Assembly (NCBI GenBank): GCA_948567375.1
Contig: OX419757.1
Location: 72,106,001 to 72,170,000 of the forward strand
Length of the DNA: 64,000 nt
From: Lunularia cruciata
Taxonomy: Eukaryota > Streptophyta > Marchantiopsida > Lunulariales > Lunulariaceae
Direction of reading: 5' to 3'
The position numbers and the translations under genes were made by a program. The first letter of the stretch is position 1, and every line of letters begins with the position of its first letter. The notes under the pieces are model-generated. The model saw nothing but the letters and a program-made list of their open reading frames with translations. It had not been told where the DNA came from and made no database searches. This document shows positions 1-9,660 of this stretch, one piece after another.

Positions 1-179
1 CTACAGTTTTATTGGATACCAAATTGGTCTAGCAATACCTCAAGTCCTAGTCCTGTTTCAAGTAGCTTTCCTTTCAACCGCATATTTGTATTTCAGAATC
101 TTAACGCTCGATGATCCTAGTGGTAAATAGGTTCATCACTTGATCTCACAAAAGTGTTTGTGTTTTCTATATCGGGCAG
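1..179 (+). other. 3' end of NLR intron 2 (copy 1)
   Basis: This stretch is the same as 59,779-59,957 in the second NLR copy, where it is the intron between the NB-ARC exon and the ARM-repeat exon. It ends in a pyrimidine-rich run followed by CAG at 177-179, a good splice acceptor in phase 0. A second in-phase acceptor-like CAG lies 30 bases downstream at 207-209. No coding potential is seen here. Confidence 0.6.
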
Positions 180-2635
180 ATAATTCTCCAATATTTGGCG
201 ACGGGACAGATGGCCGACATCGACGGAGAAATCTCGCTACTGCTGGAAGCACCAGAGACAGCTTTGGCTACATGTCTAGCTCTGACATCAATCTCCTGGA
301 CCTCCAATTTACATGGAGATGTACTTCCCAGAACAGAAAAAACATTGTTGGAGAAAATTTACAAGTACTTAGATAAACCTCCTCAACCATACAACGAACT
401 TGCTTTGTATGGAGAAGCATTGAATGTCTGCTCTGGTGTAAGCAACCTCCTGGCTCTCTTAGAAGAACCACAATTTTCCAGGTTAACTACATTTGTCATC
501 AAAATTTTGCAGTGGCCTTGGGGCGAATCTCCGTTGAAAGACGATGTAGGTATTGCAGAGTCACTTCTCTCCATGTTATGGAGAGTGGTCGCAATGCGTC
601 ATGGTGCACCTTCTTCAAAAATTGCAAGGAAGAAACTTGCTTCAACTCCAGGTTTGACCCGAGTTCTTATGGGTTTCTTGGATGGCCGTTCCTTCTATCA
701 GAGCAACCTTCAAGAGTGGTCTTCTCGTGTTTTCCTTGCAATACATTGTCAAGATGACGAGATTAAAGCCAAGACCATCCTCCTTCCCGATGTCTTGGAT
801 ATTGTTGTTGGGTTGCTAGAAGGGCCTCATTTACATGTCAACGCAGCCCACATATTGAAGGAATTGGCATGGACAGTCGTGGGTGCAGAAAAAATTGTAT
901 CCCATCCTCGCGCTCTGAGTAGATTGTTGACACTCCTAATACATACTGTTTCACGGGATACACAATGTGCAGCGCTAACCGTTTTGGCACAACTTGCACG
1001 CATCTTACCGGAGAGTGGAATTATAGAATCACTTTGGGCGCGTCTAAAACTCCTAGTTCACCAAGATTCTCATCCTGATGTCTTGCGAGTGGTGGCGATT
1101 ATTATCACAAACCAGAATTATGGGATACGGTTGGTGGAGATTATTAAGCTGTATGAGAAGCTGCTCGCTGCTAACGTGCGCGCGGCGACTCGCGCAGGGG
1201 CATTAACAGCTTTGTGTATTTTTGTGTCTGAAAGGACAACACATGGCTCGGTTGTGAAGTCTCCACACCTACTGGAAAATATGCTAGAAAGTCTCCGGGA
1301 AGACGGAGCTATTTCTGTGTTAAATTCCGTTTGTGAAACGATGAGAAGAGCCATCACCGAAAGCAAACAGATAGAGGAGGAGCGAAAAAGAAGACTCATG
1401 GTTGAAATTGTGCAGAGGTGTCTTAACCTGACGCAGAATGCAAATACAACACTGCAGCTGGAAGCATGGAGTGCGTTACAGACTCTAGCGTCTGCCCATG
1501 AATTGTATGAGGTCATGGTTACTGATACAAAAATCTTAGGTCATTTCTTGGAATCTGTAGATGAAAGTAAGACTCATGCTGTTTTGGAAACTGTGGCAAA
1601 GATTCTGTGCTTGATCATAAACAGAGCAAGAGATGCAGAGCAAACTCACCAGATCTCAACAGATGCAAGAGAGTATGAGCAAATGTACCAAATCTCAACA
1701 AATGTTCTGGACAGGAGTTTGAAAGCATTTGCTAGACTGTTAGAAGATAGTACTAAACCTGAAATCCAGACAGCTGCTACTCGAGCCTTAGTGTACCTTA
1801 CGAATCAAAAAGAGGTCCACAGTGTCATGGTTGGAGAAGCAAACATACTGAGGCGTCTTCTGAAGGTTGTGAATGAAGATGCAGATCCATCCGCCTTGGT
1901 CCCAGCAGCTTGGATAATGCGGAATTGTTTGATGAAAGAAGACCCAGGAGCTTCAAGATCTTCCATCATGCGAACACATGGGACGCGCTATGTTACAATA
2001 CTGGCAAGTGGGAAAGGAGTTGATCTGCAAGCAGAAGCAGCCCTTGCTATTGGAATCCTTTCGATGGGGACTAAGAACCGTGGATTCATCGTGGCGCTAC
2101 CAGGTGCTCTAGATTCACTCACAGCGCTCTTGAGCAATAGGGCCGTGACACCGTCAGTCGCGAGAAAAGTTTGTGAGGCAGTCCAACTCATCGATGATAA
2201 CCGAACAGAGTCGCGGACCGTGGATGACATTGTTTTAGACTTCAAAGCTAAAATCCTCAAAACCTACTTATCACTGTTGGAAAAACATGTACCCACCCAG
2301 GTGCAGGAGGCAGCAAGAGAATCTTTGAGAAGTCTTCTTCGTTCTGAAGCAAATCGTCGGTTGTTTGCCGACGTCTGCCCCGAGGGCCAAGATCACTTGA
2401 TTGGATTTCTGAACAGTTTCGCCGGACGCGTCGCAAGTCAATCCTGGGCTAGGCTCAGGGCCATGGAATGCTTGACTCTCATTGACCAAGAAAAAGCGGA
2501 AGAAATGCATCTCGTTTCGGCTGACGCGCTTGCGGGCAGAGCTAGAGCCAAAATGTACCTGAAATCGTTTGAGAGAGCATCGGCGGATCACGACAGGGCC
2601 ATCCAGCTCGCACCTTCTTGGGATCACCTTTACCT
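180..2635 (+). CDS. NLR copy 1, ARM-repeat exon (5' exons outside window)
   Basis: This is one long exon of about 818 residues, open without a start of its own: the reading frame begins at an acceptor, so the gene's NB-ARC exons must lie left of the window. The protein is almost entirely hydrophobic paired helices in units of roughly 40 residues, typical of ARM/HEAT repeats, and it begins a TPR near the end (GRARAKMYLKSFERA). It ends at a GT donor at 2636 in phase 2, which joins in frame to the TPR exon at 3003; reading through would stop at once. Compared with 59,958-62,413 the first about 2.28 kb of the exon look identical, whereas the last about 180 bases carry some 15 substitutions. In NLRs the C-terminal repeats usually sense ligand or guard a target; here ARM plus TPR replaces the usual LRR. 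That role is inferred. Confidence 0.85.
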
Positions 2636-3002
2636 GTGAGTGTCCTGCAACCTTTTTCCTCGTTGCCGGGCGGTATGTAGCCATCTAGCCGGTAAATAGA
2701 GATAGTTACAAGCGAAGATGAAAACTCCGTCTAGAAATCATCATCCTCTGTTATCTTTTTGTAATTTAGTGGGGTTACCTTTTCTGGCTGGCTATCCAGA
2801 TTTATCTCCGTTTCTCCTTGATGTATCAAAACGATATGACATGCTTTTCGGGTAAAATATCCACAAGTCCTTCGGACATACACTAACGTAGAATGCTATC
2901 TATCTCCCACTAAAAGAATTCAGCAGGGGACACTAGAGGAGGAATTTTGGCATCATCGGCGTTGGATTCTGATGCTTGTTGGCTGTTATGTTCTGCTCGC
3001 AG
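2636..3002 (+). other. intron between ARM and TPR exons (copy 1)
   Basis: GT at 2636 and CAG ending at 3002 bound a 367-base intron. It is nearly identical to 62,414-62,780, with two G/C differences about 20 bases after the donor. Splicing here preserves a continuous TPR array, which is the main evidence for the boundaries. Confidence 0.75.
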
Positions 3003-3279
3003 CTGGAGAGCTTTCGCGAGAGCCCAACTAGGGAACACCGCCGGGGCTTTGGAGGATCTGAATAGCGGCGTTGAGCTTCATCCCACCGCATCTTCCTTCT
3101 GGCAAGAGAGGGGTGTATTGAAGAGAATCATGGGTGATTACGACGGAGCCCTGTCGGATTTGAATGAGGGTTTGAGATTAGACGCTGACGACTACGAACT
3201 ACTGAAGCACCGTGGTTATGTCAAATTTCTCAAGGGAGATGAAGATGGTGCCCGATTGGATGCAGAACATGCCCTTATG
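3003..3279 (+). CDS. NLR copy 1, TPR exon
   Basis: The exon encodes about 92 residues holding two and a half tetratricopeptide repeats, recognisable from WRAFARAQLGNTAGALEDL and ERGVLKRIMGDYDGALSDL with the spaced W, G, Y, A and P positions of the 34-residue unit. It starts after CAG at 3002; the codon is split with the preceding exon. It probably ends before GTAAAA at 3280 in phase 0. If unspliced, the frame runs on to a stop at 3376-3378 with a non-TPR tail. The loop before the second repeat reads TASSFW here, but the other copy has the consensus-like TNPLYW, and KFLKG replaces KFRKG, so this copy's TPR surface is altered. TPRs bind peptide partners; the partner is unknown. Confidence 0.8.
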
Positions 3280-3912
3280 GTAAAACAATTTACCACCCGT
3301 ATTTATCTTCCTTCGTATGTAGACGAGATATTTCTGGGGGCTATGTCGGTGTCATACTTAGGATTTGAGCTTGTATAAGAATACAGCCACCAAACCTGGG
3401 ACTTCTTTATTCCCTTATTGACATCCAAATGTCAAAGGAGAATATCACAACTTGAAGTACAAAGTTACAGGGTTTGTAAATCAATGTGTTATATAAATCA
3501 TTGCTGGAGTGGTCTGTTCAGCAATATTGAATAATGATGGGATTTAATAGAAAAGCACATACATGTGTATCCTCAAGTAAAGTATGCTATGTACAACAAT
3601 GTCATATTTTGGAGACTTTGAGCATCCATGGCATACAAAATCTACGAATCTCAATATTTTACTATCATAATGGTGATATTCAAAAGCTAGGGGTTCTAAT
3701 ATACATTTGATACATGCTCTCATTTATTCATTTCTCATTTTTGATATGCTCATATATTCATTTTCTCCATTTTCTTGTTCATACCAATTTCATACACATT
3801 TACTTTTCATTACAAAGAAAGAGAAAACTTATCTGGAGCTCACCGTGGATTTTAGCATCTTTGCCGTTACAGAAACGTTAATCTAAGCTCTCTCTCTCTC
3901 TCTCTTTTCAAG
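3280..3912 (+). other. probable last intron of NLR copy 1
   Basis: The stretch is AT-rich and non-coding, bounded by GTAAAA at 3280 and a CT-repeat pyrimidine tract ending in TTTTCAAG at 3912. It parallels 63,058-63,692. The CT microsatellite (about 3889-3906) differs between copies by a net two bases and by interruptions. Confidence 0.45.
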
Positions 3913-3972
3913 GAAGGTACCAGTGAGAGTAGGAGAATATCCGTTCTCTATCTTCGCACATACAATACATAA
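3913..3972 (+). CDS. putative terminal exon of NLR copy 1
   Basis: A short phase-0 exon of 19 codons plus TAA follows a strong pyrimidine-rich acceptor. It would give the TPR protein a short basic tail (SESRRISVLYLRTYNT). The counterpart at 63,693-63,752 keeps the same frame and stop, and its one difference inside the exon is synonymous (CTC to CTA), whereas the flanking DNA has several changes. That is weak support for coding. Transcript data would settle it. Confidence 0.4.
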   Translation, partial: EGTSESRRISVLYLRTYNT

Positions 3973-4250
3973 CGACTGACAAAATGAGAATCTCAATTTG
4001 CCGAAAATAGCACTAGTATGTTCCGCTAAGATAATATCTTTTCTGCAACAAGATATGGAACATATCAATTTGAAAAGGAAAATAAAATGAAAGTTATTTA
4101 TTTCGCATCGCGTGCGTACCGTGACATGAAGAATATTTTAAGTATTATTGCAAAGGGAACTCAAATCATGCAATGAACACATGAGATAGTCCACTTCTAA
4201 TCAAGGAAATTCAACTCGAACTGCAATTGAATTTCCCTGTCTTCGTTTCT
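3973..4250 (+). other. 3' flank of NLR copy 1
   Basis: AT-rich 3' region, matching 63,753-64,000 with clearly more mismatches than the upstream exons. No ORF, RNA gene or obvious poly(A) signal could be assigned with confidence. Confidence 0.4.
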
Positions 4251-5255
4251 TCTTGGTACTTATTTTATAATGAAAGAGCTCACTATTTATTATAATTTTC
4301 ATAAAAAAAATTTAGATATATCATATTAGTTGTTTTAGTATAGGTAAATACAGCATATAAAATTTTTTAATATTAAAATATCATCATATTTGAAATAATA
4401 GTAAACATTTTGATTATTCTCTAATGCATGGAAGTTTCTCTATACTCATATTTCTGAAAATATAGAATCTGGTTATATGGTTTTTTATATTATAAGTATC
4501 ATGTATTATATCCATGATCTAGTTAATGATCAAATGATCCAATCTTATTCTAATTTACACATTCATTATTTTTCTAGTGTCAATTTCACTGATTTTTTAG
4601 TTAATTGTGATGAAAAAATTCTCTTTTTGTGATCATTTTGACCAAGAATGTAATTCCCAAACTTTAAACCAATATACAGAAACGTAAAATAATTTTATTT
4701 ACTTAATGTAAATTTCTTGAAAGGTATGATCTAATATCCTTAACTACTTAAAATTTCATCTAGTGGGAAAAAGAACATTTCCTTTTTTTTACAAAAATGT
4801 CCTATAAGAATCATGTTTGTACCAAACATGATTTACATATAAGTTAAAGAAATATAATAATTTTAAATAAATAAATCAGAAATATAATCCAATACCCTTT
4901 AATTCATCTATTAATAATTAATATTTTGTATAGTCCTTTAGTTATTCTTTGGCCAGTTAATGTTTCATATTAGACAAAGAATGTAGATACTTTTAGGTAC
5001 GGCTGAAGTATCCAAATTTTATAGAATTATATCCTTAATTTGGTATTGATCATCAAAACATCCCTAAACCATTAAACTTTATAAATTACACATATGACAA
5101 AAAAATGAACAAATAAACCTCTTTACTACGTATCAGAAAATGAGTTTTTGATTGTATGCCTGGTTATATATCATTATTGTAAAACTGCATATTTCCTCAT
5201 CTCACAGACTCTTACTCTCACTGTCTAGATTGAAGTGTTTTGAAGCTACTCAGAC
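4251..5255. repeat. AT-rich repeat family A, copy A1
   Basis: The stretch has no coding potential and is strongly AT-rich. About 4257-4470 is the reverse complement of about 22,255-22,470, including a shared run CTCTATACTCATATTTCT, while about 4560-5250 matches 22,520-22,735 and 23,990-24,440 in direct orientation. The family-B insert that interrupts copies A3 and A5 is absent here, so this is an empty site. The element type is unknown; no transposase ORF or clear terminal repeat was found. Confidence 0.6.
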
Positions 5256-5574
5256 CTTGTGAGTAGAAGGCAAATTTTCAACTCCTATATATCGACCTGG
5301 CTGGGATTGAAATATCTGTCCAACCTGTGTTTTGACAGTGCTGCATGTCCCCGGTGGGTCAGGGTAAAATATTAATTTACCTATCACATCCATGGGATGT
5401 CCACCAACAAGGTTGAGGAGAGACTGGCACATGCTTTAGTACGATTGAAAGTTCCGAACGAATCAATCATGGCTTATTCTCACATATGGCTGTTCCAACA
5501 CAGAAAAGAGTGTTGCTTCACATCATTACTCAACAATGAGCCATCTACAGTAAGACCAGATTTCCCTGGAAATT
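5256..5574. other. unassigned spacer with a short minus-strand ORF
   Basis: The left edge (pattern TTGTGAGTAGAAGGCAAA) recurs near 24,445, 28,140 and 51,960, marking a common junction of the repeats. A minus-strand frame at 5250-5432 reads GGHPMDVIGKLIFYPDPPG and could be a fragment of an old exon, but I do not recognise it and there is no start or splice context that supports it. Confidence 0.25.
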
Positions 5575-8500
5575 CATGGCGAGTGACAACGTAGTAGTAT
5601 GCTCCTGGTGCACTGTTTACATTGTGAGGACTTCGACATCATAATCAAGACTTGAGAGTTAAACATCTTTGATATACATGCTTCGCCAAATGATCTCATT
5701 ACAATCTGCTTCTGCAGAAGTTGTCCATTGGGCTCCTCTACTAGTGTCTGTCTTTGTCTTCGGTCCATTGGGATGGTTGGGCCTTGCGCTCTTCTTTCTT
5801 TTCGCACGTGTTTGTGCCTTGTACTCCTTTCTCTTTTCCTTCGGGTACTATTTATATACTTTTTTTTTATATTTACATGTACTTGTATGCAGTCTTCTGC
5901 AAATGGTTTCCAAACTTGGTCCTTTGGAGTTGCAAGCGGGGTGACCAGAGCAAGCTTTTCTGCATCGTCGAAAATAGCTTTCACTGATGCACTAACACCT
6001 GTCTTGAAGCACTAGTTGGACCCTTGGCTCTCTATGTTAATCCGGAAGCCTGGATGGACATTCCTATTACTTAGGTCTGGATCTACTTTCATTAGTTTTC
6101 GGTCTCGTGGAGAAGGCATGAGAATTTCCACCCTTGATAAGCAGAGGGAACACTAGGGAATCTCAACAGGTAGAGGAGGGGGAAAACTGGACAGTTGATA
6201 TAGTTCGGATAAGCATCCCCTGAGACAAAGACTATGTAATGTTCAAAACCGATCATTACCCGAAAATAGCTTAGAAAATCGGCAAGGCTGTTGGAGTGAT
6301 CGGTAACTACGAGTAAAACTCGAAGGTGTACACATAGTCAATTGCAGTGCTCTTATATCAGGGTGCGTGAAAGGGGAGCACACACATGACATTTGCCTCG
6401 CTCATGAAGGTGACCTTTCACGCGTTACATGATAGCATTCCATTTCCTTGTCCTAAAGCCACCTCAATGTTTACCATCAGAGTTAACAACGAGGACATGC
6501 TCTTTCACGTGTTTGGCCGCCGTGGTATTGGATACCTTAAGTTTGCCCCCAAGTTCACCAGAGACGATCCAACTTTCTCATGTGCAGTATGGGCTAGATC
6601 AACACTGGCTCACATGGGGACCTTGCGCTCTATTCCAGGATTCGCCCCAGTCAATTGGGGTAGAGTTTTCAGACGGTACAGAACGTCTCGTTCAATCCCT
6701 AGTACTTCTCTTTAAAAAGTAAAGAGACGTGAAATCTCCTTCCACGTGGCTACCATCTGGATCATGCGGTGTATCTACCGAAGTCTGACTTGCAGAGTTG
6801 GGGATCTCTAAGCTCTCAAAAGTCATGTTTTCGACCTGCGAGAAAGGGAGGCATGGCATAACTCGCCAAAACTTACATAGTACTTCCAAGATATGACCGC
6901 TCTTGGATCGAGATCAGTGGATCGATATAAAAGCGAGCGTGACAAAGATGAAACAGTACACCACCAGGTTACCCACCTTGGTATAATACAAATTTCACCA
7001 GGTGCGACAGAATCAGTGGTCTGCCCAAAGGGAAGTGAAAATGCCATGAGACCGTCCTCAGTTGAGATACGCAGCGTCCTTGGAAACCCTAGACTTCCTC
7101 TCGACGGTGCACACAAAGCAAATTGGAATGCTCTTGTATCAAGGTGAGTTAAAGGGGAGCACACACATGACATTTGCGTCGCTAACGTTAACTTGAAGGG
7201 GGCTTTTTAGGCGTTAAGTGATTGCATCTTCTTTCCTTGTGCTAAAGCCACCTCAATGTTTACCTTCAGACTCAACAGTATGCAGTAATTCCAAGATCGG
7301 ACTGAGTGTGAGTGTCCTGCACTCACAATCAAGGGGAAAGTGAAAGTACTTCGAGACCTTCTTTAACTGAAATACGTAGCGTACTTCGCAATATATGAGG
7401 AATGGCTTGACATACAGCCCACTTCCAATTCGGAACCCTTTGAAACCAGCGCACCGTCAGTACTTTCACAGTGAGTACAAGCCCATGTGACGTATAGAGA
7501 GTTGACAACTCGACATCGACGGACAATTTTGACAAGGGGGAACTATGACTTACGCTGGCCAGAAAGTGTTCCTGGCCTGGAAGCTCTGCTAGTCTGCAGG
7601 CCCCATCCCCTGTAAGTCACTTCCTATCCCCCGCTTCAAGTATCCAGGGACAGGGAGTTTCTGGACGGTGTAGACTCCATAAAAGGAGGGAGGAACGAAT
7701 TAAAGTGATATAGTCCGCAAATTCCCTCCCTTTGTTTACACCCAGGGGACGGAGGAAACGTGAATATGCTGTGACAGAATCTTGATGCAGCCATGGTCAT
7801 AGACAGTAGAAAGTGAATTGCGAGATGGAGTAATTTAACCCTGATATAAGAATCCCAAATTCCAGGTTAGCCTTTGACAGTGATGAGAGGTTCTTACTTA
7901 CAGACATAAGGACTACAACCTACTAAGCCATGAAATATATGTACATAAAGATAACAAATTGGCAATGGGGAGCTCCAAGGACAAAGGCATGGCCTTCCAA
8001 CCAGAATCGGCTATCATCCCTGCACTGCAAGATCACGGCAACTTATGTCTAGAAATGTAGGAGAAAGAATTATACCTGGAAACGAAATCGTTCCGGTTGT
8101 CTATACAAAACTAGAAAAAGCTCTACACCAGTTGTACCGTACGTCTCCAGAAAGAGTTGTAATCGAGGTTCGGTTCTGATGCCGACACCAGTTGTATGAT
8201 AAGTCTCCAAAAACGGATGCAATCTAGGTTCGATTCCGATACCACGGAACTGTCAATTATTGATGTACGGAAGCCAAGGGCAGTCTGGAAGCCATTGCTA
8301 TGATTTCAGGGCGAAATCATACATGAGCGCAAGGGTGCTTCCGGAGATGGTTAAGCGAACGATTCTAAAACATGTTAAAGGGATGCAGCTTTTCCACGAA
8401 CTCCTTACATATCCCGAGCGGCATCCTCACAATCCCCTCCCACGCCATTCTTTCAGGCTCAAGCCTCCATACTCGAATGGCCAAGCATACTCCGTCCTCG

Positions 8501-9240
8501 GACTTCACACCATCCACAGCCGGCCCTTGCATTCCAAAAGAGAAAGAGACACAACAGAATCGGACATACGTACCTGAACTTCACTGCAGACTCTATGTCA
8601 TAGGCAATCACTCCGAATGGTGAAAAGGTTATACAATAAAAGAGTGCGTTACACAATATGGCATGGCATGCCCGCCACCAAATTCCCAAGCGGCTGCCAT
8701 GATTGGCGAAGGGGAACCTCCGACGATCCATGAATTACTCGTGAAATAAAAAACTTCTGGAGCAAGCCTACCCCATCTTTCGGCCCTCGTCAAAGAAAAG
8801 ATCGGACATGAGAATCTGAAAATTTGTTGCTTTCGGGTTCAATGTCCTTCGTACAGCATGTCTAATCTTTTATGAACATAATCGACGTTACAGTCCTGCC
8901 AAGGAAATTTTCATTCCCATAAGAGAGCAAGCCTTCTGACTCAACCAGCACACATTTCTCGGATGAGAGTGTAGGTCTTGAGACGTTCTATCACTCTCGA
9001 AATGCACAATTGTAGGCGGTAGTCAGTTCGCATGATTACAGAACAGTCCAGGCTTTCTGCGGGAATGTCTCTGAATTGAGATCGACGAAACGACTTGATA
9101 ACATGAGGGTTGACCACTTCTTGCACACAAACCACACCCGGAGACGGCTGTGAAGCGGCGGGTGAGCCAAGGTCCTGTCAAAACGATCTTCCGGAAGCTT
9201 GCTCCAAATGTCTTTGTCCATTGGAGCATCAACTTGCTAC
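5575..9240. repeat. tandem unit U1
   Basis: This block is repeated downstream as U2. Landmarks: 5590-6290 resembles 9690-10,270; 7095-7520 resembles 10,290-10,690; 7860-9240 resembles 11,090-12,660. Inside U1 the segment 6320-6490 is itself duplicated at 7095-7270. Sequence between 5660 and 7900 has many short ORFs on both strands but none is conserved between the units in frame, so I regard them as chance. The 3' part carries the F-box/kelch pseudogene listed separately. Confidence 0.65.
8250..9225 (-). pseudogene. F-box/kelch pseudogene, copy 1
   Basis: Read on the minus strand from 9221, the sequence begins MDKDIWSKLPEDRFDRTLAH and continues with LRVWFVCKKWSTL, a plant F-box motif (LPxDLxxRILA...LLRxRxVCKxW) in its normal N-terminal place. 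Further on, around 8740-8370, frames hold kelch-type pieces (WRLEPERMAWEGIVRMPL, GICKEFVEKLH) like the C-terminal domain of F-box/kelch proteins such as the At5g15710 type. F-box proteins recruit substrates to SCF ubiquitin ligases. Several frameshifts and stops separate the pieces, so the copy is dead. The neighbour on the plus strand is a transporter fragment. Confidence 0.65.
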
Positions 9241-9660
9241 CGGAGGCCCGTGACGCTTGTCGTGCCAGTATAGTTCCTGCTTCTTAATCCTCATCTACCT
9301 TCCCGACGTGTCCAGATTTGCATCATATTCCATCATCCCTTCGCGCTCAGCTTACAGTACAAAGTCAAGAATGTGGACCCAACTACAACTAACGAGAATA
9401 TTTCCCAATCTTTAGATCTTGTTCAAGCTAATTTCTTGATCGTGCATGTGCAGGGCATGTGTACCAGTTGGAGCTTACATCCTTTCTGCCAAGGTAGTCG
9501 GATACCTGTACGACGAAGAAACAGAGTTTTACAACGCCACGAACAACCCTGGCACAGAAATTCCAGACCGAGGTGACGAAGACGATGACTTGGTTGGAGA
9601 CGAGAATATATTTCTGTAGTAAGAATTCCTCCAAGCAGAGCGTTTATCAAGGAAAACACT
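9241..9660 (+). pseudogene. nodulin-like/NFD4-type MFS transporter fragment, copy 1
   Basis: On the plus strand about 9454-9619 encodes CVPVGAYILSAKVVGYLYDE followed by a C-terminal acidic tail (GDEDDDLVGDEN) and a stop. This matches the conserved PVGSYxLxVxVAGxLYDxEA segment of plant nodulin-like major facilitator proteins, integral membrane transporters related to NFD4. It is only one exon, preceded by an acceptor-like CAG at 9451-9453 and a spacer with TGGACCCAACTA that recurs at 14,371 and 20,031. The rest of the gene is missing; it abuts the F-box pseudogene directly. Confidence 0.6.

Noticed and set aside
195-2639. Treating the ARM ORF as a free-standing gene starting at 195
   Set aside because: The first codon there is TTG, the frame is open further upstream to a good acceptor at 177-179, and in copy 2 the NB-ARC exon splices into it in phase 0.
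6386-6722. Overlapping ORFs of about 100 codons as a gene
   Set aside because: The related segments at 7150 and 10,350 do not keep either frame, and there are no family features.
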